Positions 8,786 to 20,876 are shown, counted from the stretch's first letter. The stretch: 64,000 nucleotides of DNA from Thozetella sp. PMI_491 (GCA_021432635.1 MU270079.1:248001-312000); one strand, 5' to 3'. Numbers and translations are program-made. The notes: a model not told the origin generated them from the letters alone.

Positions 8786-11700
8786 CTACACGTCCTCTAG
8801 CGACTCGGGCTCCTCGAAATCGGAAGATGAGTCGCTGAGCTCCTCTGACTCGCTGTCGTCGGCTGCCGCGCCGGCTTTTAGTTCCTGCCTCGTTGGTTAG
8901 TTGCATTAGTATAACGGCCCATTACACAATCTCACCTCATCCAGGGCCTTTCCGAGTCCCTCCATGATGGACACGGCCGCGTCCTTGAACAAGGCGTGCT
9001 TGTCTGCGCATTTGTGGTTGGTGCCGTATTCGGGCTCGTCCTCGTCGTGGCCCATGTTCTGCGCCGCGGTGGCAAGGTCGCTAAGACTGACGTTGAAGTC
9101 GAGTTTGCCCTTTCCGGCTGCGATGCACAGCGCTGTGAGCTTCTCACCGACGGTATCCATAGCCCCTGCATCATCTTCGCTAGAGCGGACGATCTTCTGA
9201 GCCAGCTCCGAGAAGAACTTGCCCATGGCTTGAGCCCGCTCGCTGAAGAACTCGCGGAGGTGGTGCGGGGGGGCAATTACCCAGCAGTACTGGTTGAAGG
9301 GGAGAGACACGAGCAGGCGCAAGATTTCATACCCTACCAGGTGGCGCAGGGCGGGGTGTTTGACATGCTCAGGAAGCCGCGACTCCATGACGAGTTGCTC
9401 AACGAACTTCATATTCATCTTATGAAGTGCAATGTCGTAGTAGGTCGCGGTCACGTGTAGGATAGTTCACTCAACGGGCTCCTTCTGACCGATGCGATCT
9501 AGCCTGCCGAAGCACTGCAGGATAGATGACCAATTCCATGTGTACTGTACGATCAGGCCGCGCGCGCACTGCTCATGCAGGTTCAGCCCTGCTACGCATA
9601 AGTTCATGTTTAGTACCATTACATCCACCCCAGAGGCGGCGTCGTTGAAAGCGTCTATGGCGCCCTGCCGCTCCAGCCAGCCATGTCCAGCGCGCACGGA
9701 GAATACGTTGAACGATGCCTTCGCGAACAGAGCATGTAACACCCTATTCTCAAGTTAGCTCTGGATGGTGCTTTCTCTAGTGTCTGCTACACTCTACACT
9801 CGCTGCTAACTTACTGCTGAATCCAAGGATTGGCGGCCACGACAAGGGAACGGCGACCCTCGCGGTGGTTCTGAGCAACCCACTCAAGCGCCCGGGTGTA
9901 GATGGGCGATTCATAGAGAATAAAGTGAATCATATGAGCCCGCTCGGTCGCGGGGACGTGGGCTCGGTCCCTCACGCTGAGGGCCCAGATATAACTGAGA
10001 CCTCCGTCGATACAATTATCGAACACGTGCTGCGCGTGTTGCGCTCCGGTGAGCTTGATGGAGTTTTTGGTAGCCTTGTCTTTGCCCTTGGTGACGGACG
10101 ACACGGTCGGTTGCTGGACCTCGACCGCCGGTTTCATCGCGTTCTCGAAATGATCTTCAACCTCTTCAGGTCGCATACTTGAGAACGCGTCGTCGCTGTT
10201 GAGGATGGTAAGGTTCCGAAAGTCGGTTGACATCATCCATAACTGGCGCACAAACGCCATGGCGATAGCGTTCTCGCAGGACCTGCCGTTCACACCTCCA
10301 GCTTCGAGGGCCTTTGCAGGCTGTACTCGAATGACGCCTGAGAACTTTTCGCTGAATTCTTCTGTAAGATTTAGGGGCAGCTTCTTGAGCAGGTCGTCGC
10401 AGAGGGTCGTGATTTTCTGTGCGGCTTTGCCTTTAAAAGCGAGGAGCTCGGTCTTGTGGGTCACTGGCATCATAGCGTCGCGGGGGTACGTCTTTGTACC
10501 ATCTGGGAGGATTACTAGATCGTCAGGGTTGCGCCGGATCATGATAGTCTGGCAGATACCCTTGTAGACAGTACTGGAGCCCTCATCACTCTCACTCATC
10601 GGGTCGAGATTGCCCACCCGGTGGAAGAGCCAGGGGTGGAGGCACCACCACGGGCGACCAAACTTGCGGCTGTAGTCCAGGAGCTCTCGCCCGCCAGGCT
10701 GGTTGACGCGTATTGCAAACCGCTCCTCGTCGTCTTCTTTGTAGCGATCGAGTCGGTACGAGAGCATATCGTGTTCTGACAGGCCTGTCAGGGGCAGATT
10801 GTGAGGCAGGCGTGATCGAACGAGCTCCCACGCCTGGAAGGCAAATCCCTGGATGTCATCAATTTTGTTCAGGGTCGGGGTTGCGCTGACTAGGTGTAGT
10901 GCATTCGTGGGAAACAGGCGCACCAAGCGCGACGCGGTGTTGTCGAACTTGCGGAGGATCTGCGCCTCGTCGATGATGACCCGGGCGAACCGTAGCCGCT
11001 TGTCTTCGCACAGGCAGACCGTGAATTTAGTGAACTCCTTCTGTGTGTCTTCCTTGGGTGTCTCCTCATCATTCTGGGTCTCGGCCGTCTGCACATCCTG
11101 CTCGCCTAATTCTAGGGACTCCATGTCGTGCTCGTCTAGTTCCGTAGATTCCATGTCGAGCTCGTGCTCTTTAGCCAGGAGATCCAAAAACGCGTCGACG
11201 TTGTGCGTGAGTTCATCGAAACGCCTAATGGAGCCTAACTTCGACATATTTCTGTCGGCGTAGATTTTTTTCGTAGCGACCCAGCGGATGCGAGCAGTAT
11301 CGAAGGAATATAACATAATGTTGTAGGCGCTCTAGTAGCCAGTCAGCTAGATCCTCAGGATTTGGTACGTTTTACAGCAACCGGGACACTTGATATCGCA
11401 GAAATCGACGCTGCCGTTGCACAAATCATGGATTCGGGCTTGGAACTTGCCTCAGGTTCGTCCATTTCATCCATCCACTCGCTCAAGATATCAGACGCAC
11501 CTTGGCGAGTGACTGTGTTTTCGGCGCGGCGTACGTCTTGTCCGCAGGCCTCTGCTTTGCCGTAGAGAATCTTGATGTTAAACCGCGGCGAAAACTTCGA
11601 AAGGGCCGCAAAGGTCTGCGGCACGAGATTCGCGGGGCATCCATAGAGCGTCGGGAGGGCCTCAATCTTCTCGCCCCTGTTGAACTGCGCCTGGATGCGC

Positions 11701-13666
11701 CGCGCCGCGATCTCGATTAAGAGACCAATGGTATATGTCTTGCCCATCCCGACAGCATTAGCCAGGATGGACACGGGAATCGGCTGCGTCTTACGCTGCG
11801 CCATCTCGTATGCATCTATGAGATGTTAGCTGCTGGGTTCTAGTATTTTAATAACGACTACTACCCTTTTCTGGGTGGGATTTTGACGATACGCAAAGGG
11901 GGCGACTCACCGAGTATTTGATAAGGCTTCATGTTCAGTTCGGGCAGCTGCTTTGGGTTCGGCCGGAGATCCTTCCATCCTGTGGGGCCGGGCGACTTGG
12001 GGTCGGGTGGCGCGGTGCTGAAGCCGCATGCCTTGACGGCCTCGAGGTAGGGAGGGTTGGCGGATGGGAACTTGTTGACCATAGCTGTAATGGCGGCGGT
12101 GTCGCGGACACACTGCTTTGCTTGTTCGCGGGCGTCATGCTCGTTGGTTTCTTGGCCTTTGAGAATTGTGAGCTTGTCTATGAGATCCGACTGGGTCGCC
12201 ATGAACTCGTGAAGATTATTTTTGTTAGTCATTGCCCGGAAGTTGTTGAAGACGTCTCCATCTATAGTGAACACACGCGGGGTGCGGAATCGCTTCGAGG
12301 CCTGCCTAAGAACAAGTTCCAGGCTCACGCGATCGAGGGGAGGGATTTCGATGAAGCGCTTGTTCGCCTTCTTTGCGTTGCTCGACTTTCGCGAGTTGAG
12401 CGACGTGGTGGAGTTGGTTCCGAGCAGGACGGGGATGCGCGACTCGCTTCGGTTGATGACCGTTCAAAGAATCTCCTCTATGCCGATACGCTGGGCTTTC
12501 TTCCGGCGTACTTGGCCGTGCAGCTGGAACGTGTATTGGCCAACCGCGTTCGCCCCTACCTCTTCAGCTGATTCTAGGAGGGTGCCAGTGTCTACTTTCG
12601 TGCCGACCCAGATTGGATACACTGCGTTGTGCTTGTCAAACTGCCCCGAAATGCGATCCAACCATTTCTTGCCGTTCCGCCGGATGTTGAAGAATGCGAC
12701 CGCAAACAAGGCGCAGAACCAAGAGTCGGCGCTGTATCCGAAATAGGAGTCCTTGCCATACGTAGTCGAGAACCGTTTGTCATTTATGTCAGGGCCTCGA
12801 GTTGCGAAACGAAGGACCAAGAAGGCGCAGGCGAGCGCACTCCATTGCGACTCCATCTCTTGTGGCCTGGTACACCGAGGATCAATATCCCCCCGGCGGA
12901 TGATAATAGTTTGTGGTTTCCGCAAGGTGCCGATGTGCTCGAAGATCGCAACAATGTTCTGGTTGTCCTTTGCTTCGAGGAGTCTCCTCAGGGTCTTGGT
13001 CCAAGGTGGTATGCTGGGGAGATCGTGTGCGGTGCGGTACGCCTGAAAATGGCCGATAAGATCCGCCACTGTCGCTGCATCAGTATTCTTATCCTTGGCC
13101 ATTTATGCTCAGAGGTTTGTGACTTACGCTGTGTATCGACCCAGGTCAGCGCACTGCAAATGCTGTCGAACCCCAGGTACCCCGTCAGATAGCCGTTGGT
13201 CAGCGTGCTGGATTCAATGACCATCATGTAGGTCTGTCCTGGCAGGCACGCGGCGGCCCATTTGTCGCGCATCCTGCTCCGGTCATCGCTATCTCGAACG
13301 TCGATGATAGGTTGGTTGACGTCCCAGTTGAACGACCACCAGGGGGCTTCTTCGAGGTCTTTGATCTTGGTGAGGTTGCGAAAAGGAAAAGTGCGGTAGG
13401 AAACCAAGCTTCTAGCATTGAGAATCCTTGGCCGCAGGTGCCTTCTGTAGAGGGATGTCGGGAAAGCTGAGCTCCGAGATGTTAACTAGATGAAGTGTCG
13501 CGAGGTCTTGGCTGTGAGAAAAGTATTTGGCCGCAATCTCCGGCGGGAGCTGCGACTGAGGGTCAGCGGCAGAAGAAGCATGGTACTCTTCCTTGTTCCA
13601 AGCGCCTCGAGGACGTTTAGGTGGGGCCGCTGTGGGAGCTGTGTTCTTTCGTTTGTTTCCCGCCAT
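8786..13666 (-). pseudogene. SNF2-family helicase relic with in-frame stops
   Basis: Read on the minus strand from ATG 13664-13666 to TAG 8786-8788. Recognisable SNF2/DEAD-like motifs: AVGMGKT (motif I, ~11750), IIDEAQ (motif II, ~10970), LVSATPT (motif III, ~10890), and ERQGAI..AGLNL with GRLDRIGQ (motifs V-VI, ~9500-9660). A Cys-rich patch (CDIKCPGC) lies near 11385. Supported introns: 13075-13127, 11816-11910, 11451-11500, 9744-9814 and 8885-8935. Lesions: an extra base at 13441-13450 shifts the frame; TGA at 12464-12466 (homologous reading continues in the same frame, probably CGA originally); TGA at 9467-9469 directly after the RIGQKEPVE stretch (frame continues, probably TGG originally). 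The junction near 11330-11368 needs either a very short 39-nt intron or frameshifts. The frames between the lesions are well preserved, so inactivation is recent or some lesions are sequencing errors. It resembles fungal SNF2-N/helicase-C proteins of unknown role. Confidence 0.75.
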
Positions 13667-14425
13667 CTTCCAGACAGTGGGATGTTCGTTGGATTGTATT
13701 TTTTCAGGGGAGGGGATGGCTGGCTGGAAAGCTGGCTATGCAGGCGAGAAGAGGTAGCAGTGATGAAAGAAGTGAAAAGAAGGAGTTCGGCAGGGATTTG
13801 GGGGCGTTCTTTTTATGTTGAAGTGGTTGGTTCGTGCACTATGGTAAAGTCCCTGTGATTGTAAATTTTCACCTCGATAGTATTATTTTGGTCACTTTGA
13901 CGTTGCGGCTTGCCTCGGAAGCTTTCCCAGAGCGTTGTGACCAGTTGGTGATGCCCCTCAGCTGGTGTTGCGGATCTGTGCTTATGGCATACAACCAAAG
14001 AAGCGCTCAAGTGTGCCGGCCCTGCCCTCTCAGCTTGTTGTCCTGTATTCATGCCCCGGTAGAGATGTGATTGAATGCTCGTCTGAAGTGCAAGTCAGCG
14101 TGCCGTCATTTGTAGCATCAGTCTCCTCATGTTACTCGCCAGAACTCTTCATCTAGGCGAGGGCAGAAGTCTTGACCAACCATGAAAAGTGAACTTTGGC
14201 AGTGCAACTGACTCAATTGTATCAATTGGCCCCAGCAGGGCTGTTTAGTTAACTAGGTTGATTATTTCCCTGGCACAGGGTTTGGAAGGAGTAGCTAGAA
14301 AATCTTGGCAGAGGAGCTGTACCAAGGGAAAATCAGAGTCTTGAGGAGATTCTAGAAACATTGCGAGCCACCGATTGTGTTTCTATGCAGTCCTTCTAAC
14401 CTAGGAAACTTCCTCGTCCCACTTC
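13667..14425. other. Intergenic region
   Basis: Upstream of the SNF2 relic and downstream of the OPT gene. Only short open frames without features; nothing else seen. Confidence 0.5.
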
Positions 14426-17340
14426 CTACGTCCAGGTTCCGTTGTCGGGCCCGAAGTATCCAACATCGGGCATCTGGAGCCAAGTAGCGCCCAGTCCGTC
14501 GGCCGTGTTCTGCCAACTATCATCTAGTCAGTATCGGAGAGCAGATCTAGGGCCGGTGGTGAGTTAGACTTACACTGTGTTTCCCCACCAGTCAGGGAAC
14601 TGAATGTTGGGGCCATAGGTAACTGGGTCGCGTCCCGTTAGTGTCTAAAGTCTCGGCAGCATGTTCAAGTGGGAGGTTCTACTCACTTGCAAAGAAGATC
14701 ACAATGCCCGAAATTGCCAGCCCGGTGTCCAATGCGGCGGCCAAAACGTAGTTGTACTTGGTCCACCAGGCGTAGAACTTGCGGTAGATGATCTTGTTAA
14801 AAACCAAGTTGACAATGTACCAACTCGAATAGTTGATGCCAGTGGCGGGAGGAACGTTGTAGGTGCCGACAAAGATAAGGGGCCAGTTGATCTTTCTGTA
14901 AGGTCATTGTTAGGTGCTATTCCGGCAACTGTACCAGTATCAAAATCCAGGTGATCTTACCGCACGAAGTCAGACCCAGTCTTCTTCCAGATGTACCAGG
15001 TGATGGGCGGCGCGATCAGCCCAATCCAGAAAAAGTGGAGAAGCCTAAACAAGTCAGTCTGAAATCATACAAGAATCGTGAAACGTGCGCTCCATACCCC
15101 GAGTAGATCTGTCCCACCGAATACAGCCGGGCCGGGCCGACCAGGCCCCAGATGACTGATGACGAGTACACAGTGAGACCGTTGGGACACGTGAAGCCGT
15201 TCGGCTGGTCGGGGTCGCAGATTCCGCCGATATTGCCAAGCATCCACAGCACAACACCCGTCTGCGTCAGAGCACCCAGAATAGTGGCAAGACCTTGAGC
15301 AAAGAACAGGGTACGCCGCGGGATCTTCAGGTAGTGGCCCAATTTCATGTCTGATCAATCAAAGATATGAGACGAGAGATCTGCGAGGACTGGGATGTTG
15401 AATACAGGGGTGTTTACCTTGGGCGAAGTAGATGCCTTGGCCGACCACGTCGGTAGAGAGGATCTTGAAAAGAATGTTGGCGATGGGCTTCCCCTGGAAC
15501 ATGTATCCACCGATGAACTCAGACAGCACGTTCAGCTGGTTACTGTTGACGTTGGTAATGCCCTGAATCATGCCGCAGGGAACCATGTAGATGGCCGGGA
15601 TGATGAAGGCGAGGAAGATGCCGTACACGGGCAGGCCCGTGTGGTAGACTTCGGTCATGGCGATGGACATTCCTAGCATGACGAGGATGATGGCGATCCA
15701 CCACCACCACGGCACGGGCTTGTAAACGGACATGAGACGCGAGTGAATATCCTTCTTGCCGGTTCCGCGCAGCGCGTTCTTGATATCGGACCAGTGGAAA
15801 ACAGCAACATGCGAGAGCACGCTGCCCAACATGTTAGCAAGAAATTGCTGAGCGAATATTAGCTGTCCGATATTCACATACCTAGTGATCGAAGCAAACG
15901 AAAGGCCATAGACGAAGGCGAAGGTCGCAGGGAGATAGGGAGGCGAGTACGCGGCATATTTCGTGGCGTCGAACTGATTATCAGTAATTACCTGGTCGGT
16001 GTCGTAAGACTGCCCGTATCTGTCATACACATCTGCGGTGCACAGAGGGAGGTAGGCGGTCATCCAAGTATTAGTATAGTAGATTGCCTGGGAGTTCATC
16101 AGCATAGGTTATTTTGTGTGAGCCGTGGTGGCGGCTCGCGCGAGAGATGCACGTACCGGAGTGATGATCCAGAAAAACACCACAAATCCGACAAAGACGT
16201 TAGCAGCGGCCCAGTGAGGGCTCAGAAGCGGGTTTGTGTTGTAGGCGATCATGCTCCAGTCGAAAGTGAGGGGGAAGAGGCCTAAACCAGTAACCATTCC
16301 GAAAACTTGGTTCACGGCAATGTTGTCGGGAACGATCCAGCAGATCCAGGTGAAGTAGGACAGGCCACTAGGACCGGGTCAGCTTTGATAATCATAGTGC
16401 GATTTTTCCACTTACGTGAAGATCAGGCCCGGAAACCAGTACCACACGAAGGCACCCGTCCCTACCACCATGAAGAACTTGATACGAGTGATCTTCCAGC
16501 CGTCCGCCACAGCATTGGCGCGCGAGTGCATGGAAGAGAGGAGCGCAATGTTGCTCAGCACGCCGGGCCAGATCATGCTGGCAGGCTCAACGAGCCACCG
16601 GGAAGAAAGTCCTGCAACACCATATCCGAGCAATTGGCAGCACAGCACCACCATGACGGAGAATCCGGTCTGCATCTCGAAGCCGTAAAACCGGGCTGCT
16701 TGGATAATGTTGGTCGCATCGGCCGAGCCGAACCCTGTTAGCATGTTAGCCCGCTAGCCTCCAAACAAGAGCAGGGTGGCAGGGGGAACGGACCGAAGCT
16801 GACATTGCTCATAATCGTGACGAGTGCGTGCTCCTTGATGTTGAAATGCTTGTCGGGGTTGAAGCGGCCAATCGGGAGTATATTGGCTAGGATGACACCC
16901 AGGGGGAAAGCTAGTAGCTGGGCGACAAGCGCTACAATATGCACACCAGGGTATCGCAACGCGAAGAACTGGTTTACGGCGGAACCTACGAAGACAAAGA
17001 TCTGTTGTAAATATGGTTAGACAGGATCGCGGCTGGCGCGGGGTTCGAGAATGGAGCCACCCACGATTCCCAAGAACCACGCGCGGAACGTGTTCACGGG
17101 CATGTCCGGATCGTCCGTCTCGGGGACGACGGCGCGGACGGAGGCGAACGGGCTCGTGTCGGCATCGTAGTTGCCCTCAACTTCATCATCCTTAATTAAG
17201 ACGCGGCTAAGATCGACCTCGAGCTCCACCAAGTGGCCGGTTTCGACGTCGCGCTCCCCATCATACTTTGGGGTCGTGTTGGGGCTCTCATCGCCGTCCT
17301 GGGGCTGGGCTGAGAGTACCCCGTCCTTTTCGGCGGCCAT
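14426..17340 (-). CDS. OPT-family oligopeptide transporter
   Basis: Proton-coupled plasma-membrane importer of small peptides (or peptide-like metal chelates), 769 residues. Proposed exons, in minus-strand order: 17340-17065, 17001-16794, 16734-16416, 16367-16157, 16087-15882, 15821-15418, 15350-15098, 15044-14961, 14895-14687, 14622-14574 and 14516-14426; they sum to 2310 nt with all phases consistent. OPT hallmarks: SPFASVRAVV followed by ETDDPDMPVNTFRAW (residues ~63-88), SYFTWICWIVPDN, the QDMKLGHYLKIPRR block, INWPLIFVGTYNVPPATGINY, and a C-terminal WWGNTVWQNTADG segment. About 14-16 hydrophobic segments follow a charged N-terminal tail. The start ATG at 17338-17340 gives a natural acidic N terminus; the frame upstream is open but not peptide-transporter-like. 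The intron at 15822-15881 is 60 nt and stop-free, so it can be mistaken for coding. It belongs to the small fungal OPT group; substrate unknown. Confidence 0.93.
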
Positions 17341-18798
17341 GGTAGCGACAAGACCAGAAATTCCTGTTGCGCCTCGCGAGCAGAGGGCGGCTTGAATGGC
17401 GCTCCTTGGTATAGCTTTTGGCGAGAAGGTGGAGAGGTAGTAAGGGGCGGCAGCGGCGACGATTTGCTGCATACAAATACGGCCACCTCCCAGCGGCAGA
17501 GACACGCGTGGGTACACTCGGAATGGGGCGATAAGCCCGCCATTACCGAAGGATTGCTGTCCACGCCCTTTACCGCTCTTATCGCGGGGTCTTACCCATT
17601 AGTTTGGATGACGTCCTCCCAAAAAGACCCTGTCTCGCGTATGGGCGTATGAGGAGACGTTGGGGTAAGATCGCCGCGGTTGCCCCGGGCGCAATCATTG
17701 CGCCGGCATTACCAGCTGCCAAGAGGAGTAGAGTGCCGGACAAGCCCTCGGCAGGGGGTGGGTAGAGTTGGAGAATTGGGGCGACCGAATGCCCCAGCGG
17801 GACAAAGGACGCGGAAGGGCGTCTCGAGGCACAGGCCAGTGCCCAATGAAGCCGCGCTTCTTATCGGGAGGCCGGTGACCCCCTGTCGAATTAGCGCCCG
17901 TTTACGGGGCCGGCGCCACTTTCTCTTAGTCCTCCTTCCGTTCAGGGACGTATCGTCTGTCCTACTCTTGCGTCTGATTGGCCTGCGAGTGCTATGGCTT
18001 GATGCTTGTCGCTGAGGAACCTCTGTCAGCAGCCTTCTCGCCGCGAACTGGTTGCTATATGCCACACGCCGTGGGCCGATCACCTGACTCGTAAATAAAA
18101 CTTGGTCATTCGTATGAGTTTTGGCTACGCAATGCCCCTATACTAGCTTTTGAAGTGGATTGAGAGTCCGCAAGGCGCCGGCTGGCGATTTCGGAAGGGC
18201 AATCAGTGACATCCCTGCCCGGACATGGATATAGGGCAACGGCTGGTTCAAGTGTACAGGATACTTCTTAACGTCCCAGCCAGCCTTTGTTCGGGAACCC
18301 TGGCTCGCCCACTGGCTTACAACCGCATAAACATTAATCCCCGGTTGGCTCGTAATGGCCCAGCTGGCTCATGGTAGCCCCCTTGGTAGGCCTTTAGGCA
18401 TGCGGCACGATACAATGAGGAGAATGTGGGGTTAGTGGCTGGCGTGCATAGTGGCCCACAGAGGAACACAAGGAGACTCCACCGACTATACTTCTGACGC
18501 TGGCCGGTGTGTTCGGGAAGTATGAGACTATCACCATGACCGGCATTGGGATCGGGCTTCCGAGGTGGAAGACGGCTACGCGAGCGAGAAGTGAGGACGT
18601 GTCATTTATCAAGTTAACTTCAGGTTCAAAGGCCAGTCCGTAGAGAAATACCAAATCCATTCTCTTGTGCACCACATCGCGTCTGGGTTCTCCGAACCTG
18701 CTGAGGCTTCCTGGGTGCGGCGAAGTGCAGCCATGACCATAGGCGCTAATTCTCTAGACTGCCAAAACATCGCTCAACACGTTCTTAGCCATGAATTC
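17341..18798. other. Gene-poor stretch upstream of the OPT gene
   Basis: Probable promoter of the OPT gene. Several short frames on both strands overlap each other and lack features. No repeat or RNA gene was recognised. Confidence 0.5.
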
Positions 18799-19222
18799 TT
18801 AGCTGAATAAACCGCCTTTCGTAAACTGGAATTGGGAAATGGTCGCGGCCACCACAATAAAAATAAGGAACTTGAGTCCAGCACGAGCAACCCCGGCTAC
18901 GTCTAGGAATATTCCCTCCGTGGCCGCCCATTCCGCGTCCTTCATGTCCATGTCTCTTCTCATTTCCCTTCTTGCCTTGGCAGCGGCATGGTGGGCTTGT
19001 TTCCGGCGGCGACGGCTAAGCTGTATCATGTTAAACGAAGCTCCTGTGAACGTCAAACTGACGGTCTCACCTGATAGTTTCTCCCATTCTTTCGACGGGC
19101 TCGACCAGGGCGTTGTCCATAAGTGGATTAACAAACGACGGCGTTGGTGGTCGAGGAGGGAGTGAACGGCGTGGAGGTAGCAGGAGGCTTCTAGTCATCG
19201 TCTTCGAGTACGACATGTTAGC
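18799..19222 (-). CDS. Possible small one-TM protein, gene model uncertain
   Basis: A minus-strand frame ending with TAA at 18799 encodes a very basic, Arg/Lys-rich, helix-prone segment (SRRRRKQ, ARREMRR) followed by a single C-terminal hydrophobic segment (FLIFIVVAATI) and a short tail. Minimal version: ATG at 19027-19029, 76 residues. A possible first exon begins at an ATG near 19217 with a Pro/Arg-rich stretch and ends at a GTGAGA donor near 19070, but no acceptor that I can see joins the two frames cleanly. Tail-anchored small proteins of this shape are common in fungi. The function is unknown and it may not be a gene. Confidence 0.3.
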
Positions 19223-19976
19223 GCTGTCGACTGCCTAGTCAGAGTTGTGACTTTATCCGCCGATGGGAGACCACGACCTTGATGCTCAGCTCCCACGTTG
19301 TCTGCTGCTTTGAGTGGCTTCTGGGGGAAACTGAAAATTATCCTTCGATGACTACCTAGAATAAAGACTCTGCCTGCAGAGATGGACGTCGATGGATTTT
19401 CTCAAATCTTTATGAGGAAGAATGATGAGAACTATGGGGTGATATCGTCATCGCACCGAGCCTGTTTCTTCCTCTGCTATGCCTACCGTTTTGAGCGACG
19501 GAGGGAAACACCACTAACTACCACCTCCGTGTGCCCCTCTGGCGTGCACCTGCCATACATTTTGTTTCCCCTGGGCCGACGCGCACAATAGAATGCTTGA
19601 CCCTGAGGCCTTTTCACATGATTGGGCTAATGCCGAGTGCCGTGCGGAATTGAGGAGATGCACAACAACGAGGAGGTCAACATAACCATGTCAAGACAAC
19701 TACGGAGATTCATTGTGCTCGTAACGGACAAATATAACGATTTAGCAAGTCTCTAAAACAACCATGTGCAAATATCTTAATAGTAGGCAAATACAACCCA
19801 GGCCAAGCCGCAAGCTACTGGTCAACATCGTCCTTTGCGTGCCCTTACGATGATAGTGCCAACACAAGAGAAGGTTATGAATGTCTCAATAGAGGCAGAT
19901 TATTTTCTACGAAAATTCTCTTTTTCTCGTTTAGAGTCATTGGCTTTTCTCCCTCCGCCATGTTATAATCCGAGGC
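19223..19976. other. Intergenic region
   Basis: No gene recognised between the possible small gene and the 3' end of the methyltransferase. Confidence 0.5.
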
Positions 19977-20876
19977 TTAGGCAGGGACAAACGCTGCCAC
20001 CCAGGTATCCATCGTCTGCGCATTCTTGACTTCGCCGCCGACCGTGGCAAGAGCCGTTAGCACGGCATCCCGCGCAGACCGGAGCAATAGCTTAATTCTT
20101 TCATCCTGTACGTTTTTCTCCACCACGTCCAGGAACCTCGCTGAAGCCACCGTGCCCGTCTCCCATCGGCCATCATCCAGGCCTCGGTCCGGCACCACGG
20201 TGGCTTCTGCTTCCAGGCTCCAGTTCGTCTTGGCCGCAATTTCCTTGATTCCCGAGGGGCTGAGTGGGTTCTGAATGTTTTCGCTGCTGTCACCACGGTG
20301 CGCCTCAAGGGTCGCCCGGGCAAGTGTGGCGAGGACATGGGGAATGGCGGCTTTCTCCGTCGCATGCAGCGCGTGCTCGGCCACGAGCACCTTCTTGACG
20401 CGCCCCTTGAGCGCATTCAAGATCTCGACAAGTGCATCGGGCGATTTGAAGTACCAGATGCAGTGCAAAAGTACGGCGACGTCCCAGGTCGTGTCGGGGT
20501 GTTGCTGGAGAAAAGTGACCGGATCCGCCTGGTGCCAGGTGATGCGACCGCCGATGGGGCCTTTAGAGATGTGTCCCTGGGCCTGGCCCAGGGTGAATGG
20601 GCCGCCGTAGTCAAGACTGCCGGGGTCAACGGCATCGATGTGCCCAGATTCCCCGACCGCCTCGGCTAGGGCCTGGGTTGCCGTTCCTTGGCCGCATCCG
20701 AGCTCGAGGACACGCGTTCCAGGGACAATCGCCGGAGACCACGCGTTGATGAGGCGGATACGATGCTCGGCTTGGGTGACCTCGATCTCAGGGCGCGAGT
20801 TCGGGATCGCGTAGCTAGCGATTGTTTCCGCGGCAGAGAGGGGGAGAACCTCGGGCGGGGGTGGGGCGCTCGCCAT
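19977..20876 (-). CDS. SAM-dependent class I methyltransferase
   Basis: Intronless frame of 299 residues with a clear start at 20874-20876. SAM-binding motif I is VLELGCGQGT at about residues 55-64, followed by an acidic post-I residue in the HIDAVDP segment, and a further strand WDVAVLLHCIWYF. The shape is that of Methyltransf_25-like small-molecule methyltransferases. A long insertion and a helical C terminus follow. No membrane segment or signal peptide, so it is probably cytosolic. The substrate is unknown. Neighbours (OPT transporter, small unknown genes) give no pathway. Confidence 0.85.
   Translation of the reverse strand: MASAPPPPEVLPLSAAETIASYAIPNSRPEIEVTQAEHRIRLINAWSPAIVPGTRVLELGCGQGTATQALAEAVGESGHIDAVDPGSLDYGGPFTLGQAQGHISKGPIGGRITWHQADPVTFLQQHPDTTWDVAVLLHCIWYFKSPDALVEILNALKGRVKKVLVAEHALHATEKAAIPHVLATLARATLEAHRGDSSENIQNPLSPSGIKEIAAKTNWSLEAEATVVPDRGLDDGRWETGTVASARFLDVVEKNVQDERIKLLLRSARDAVLTALATVGGEVKNAQTMDTWVAAFVPA

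Noticed and set aside
8552-8800. 82-codon plus-strand frame
   Set aside because: No recognisable features and overlaps the 3' end of the SNF2 relic.
8906-9454. Separate gene with a GTG start on the minus strand
   Set aside because: It is in the same frame as, and continuous with, the SNF2 relic across the TGA at 9467-9469; GTG starts are not expected in fungal nuclear genes.
11451-11500. Apparent frameshift in the SNF2 relic
   Set aside because: A 50-nt intron with a GTGCGT donor and CCTGAG acceptor joins TVTRQ to GKFQARIHDLC in frame, so it is not counted as a lesion.
8786-13666. Repeat-induced point mutation as the cause of the stops
   Set aside because: RIP would give mainly CpA-to-TpA changes and TAA/TAG stops; the two stops are TGA in contexts derived from CpG or CpC, and the surrounding sequence is not AT-biased.
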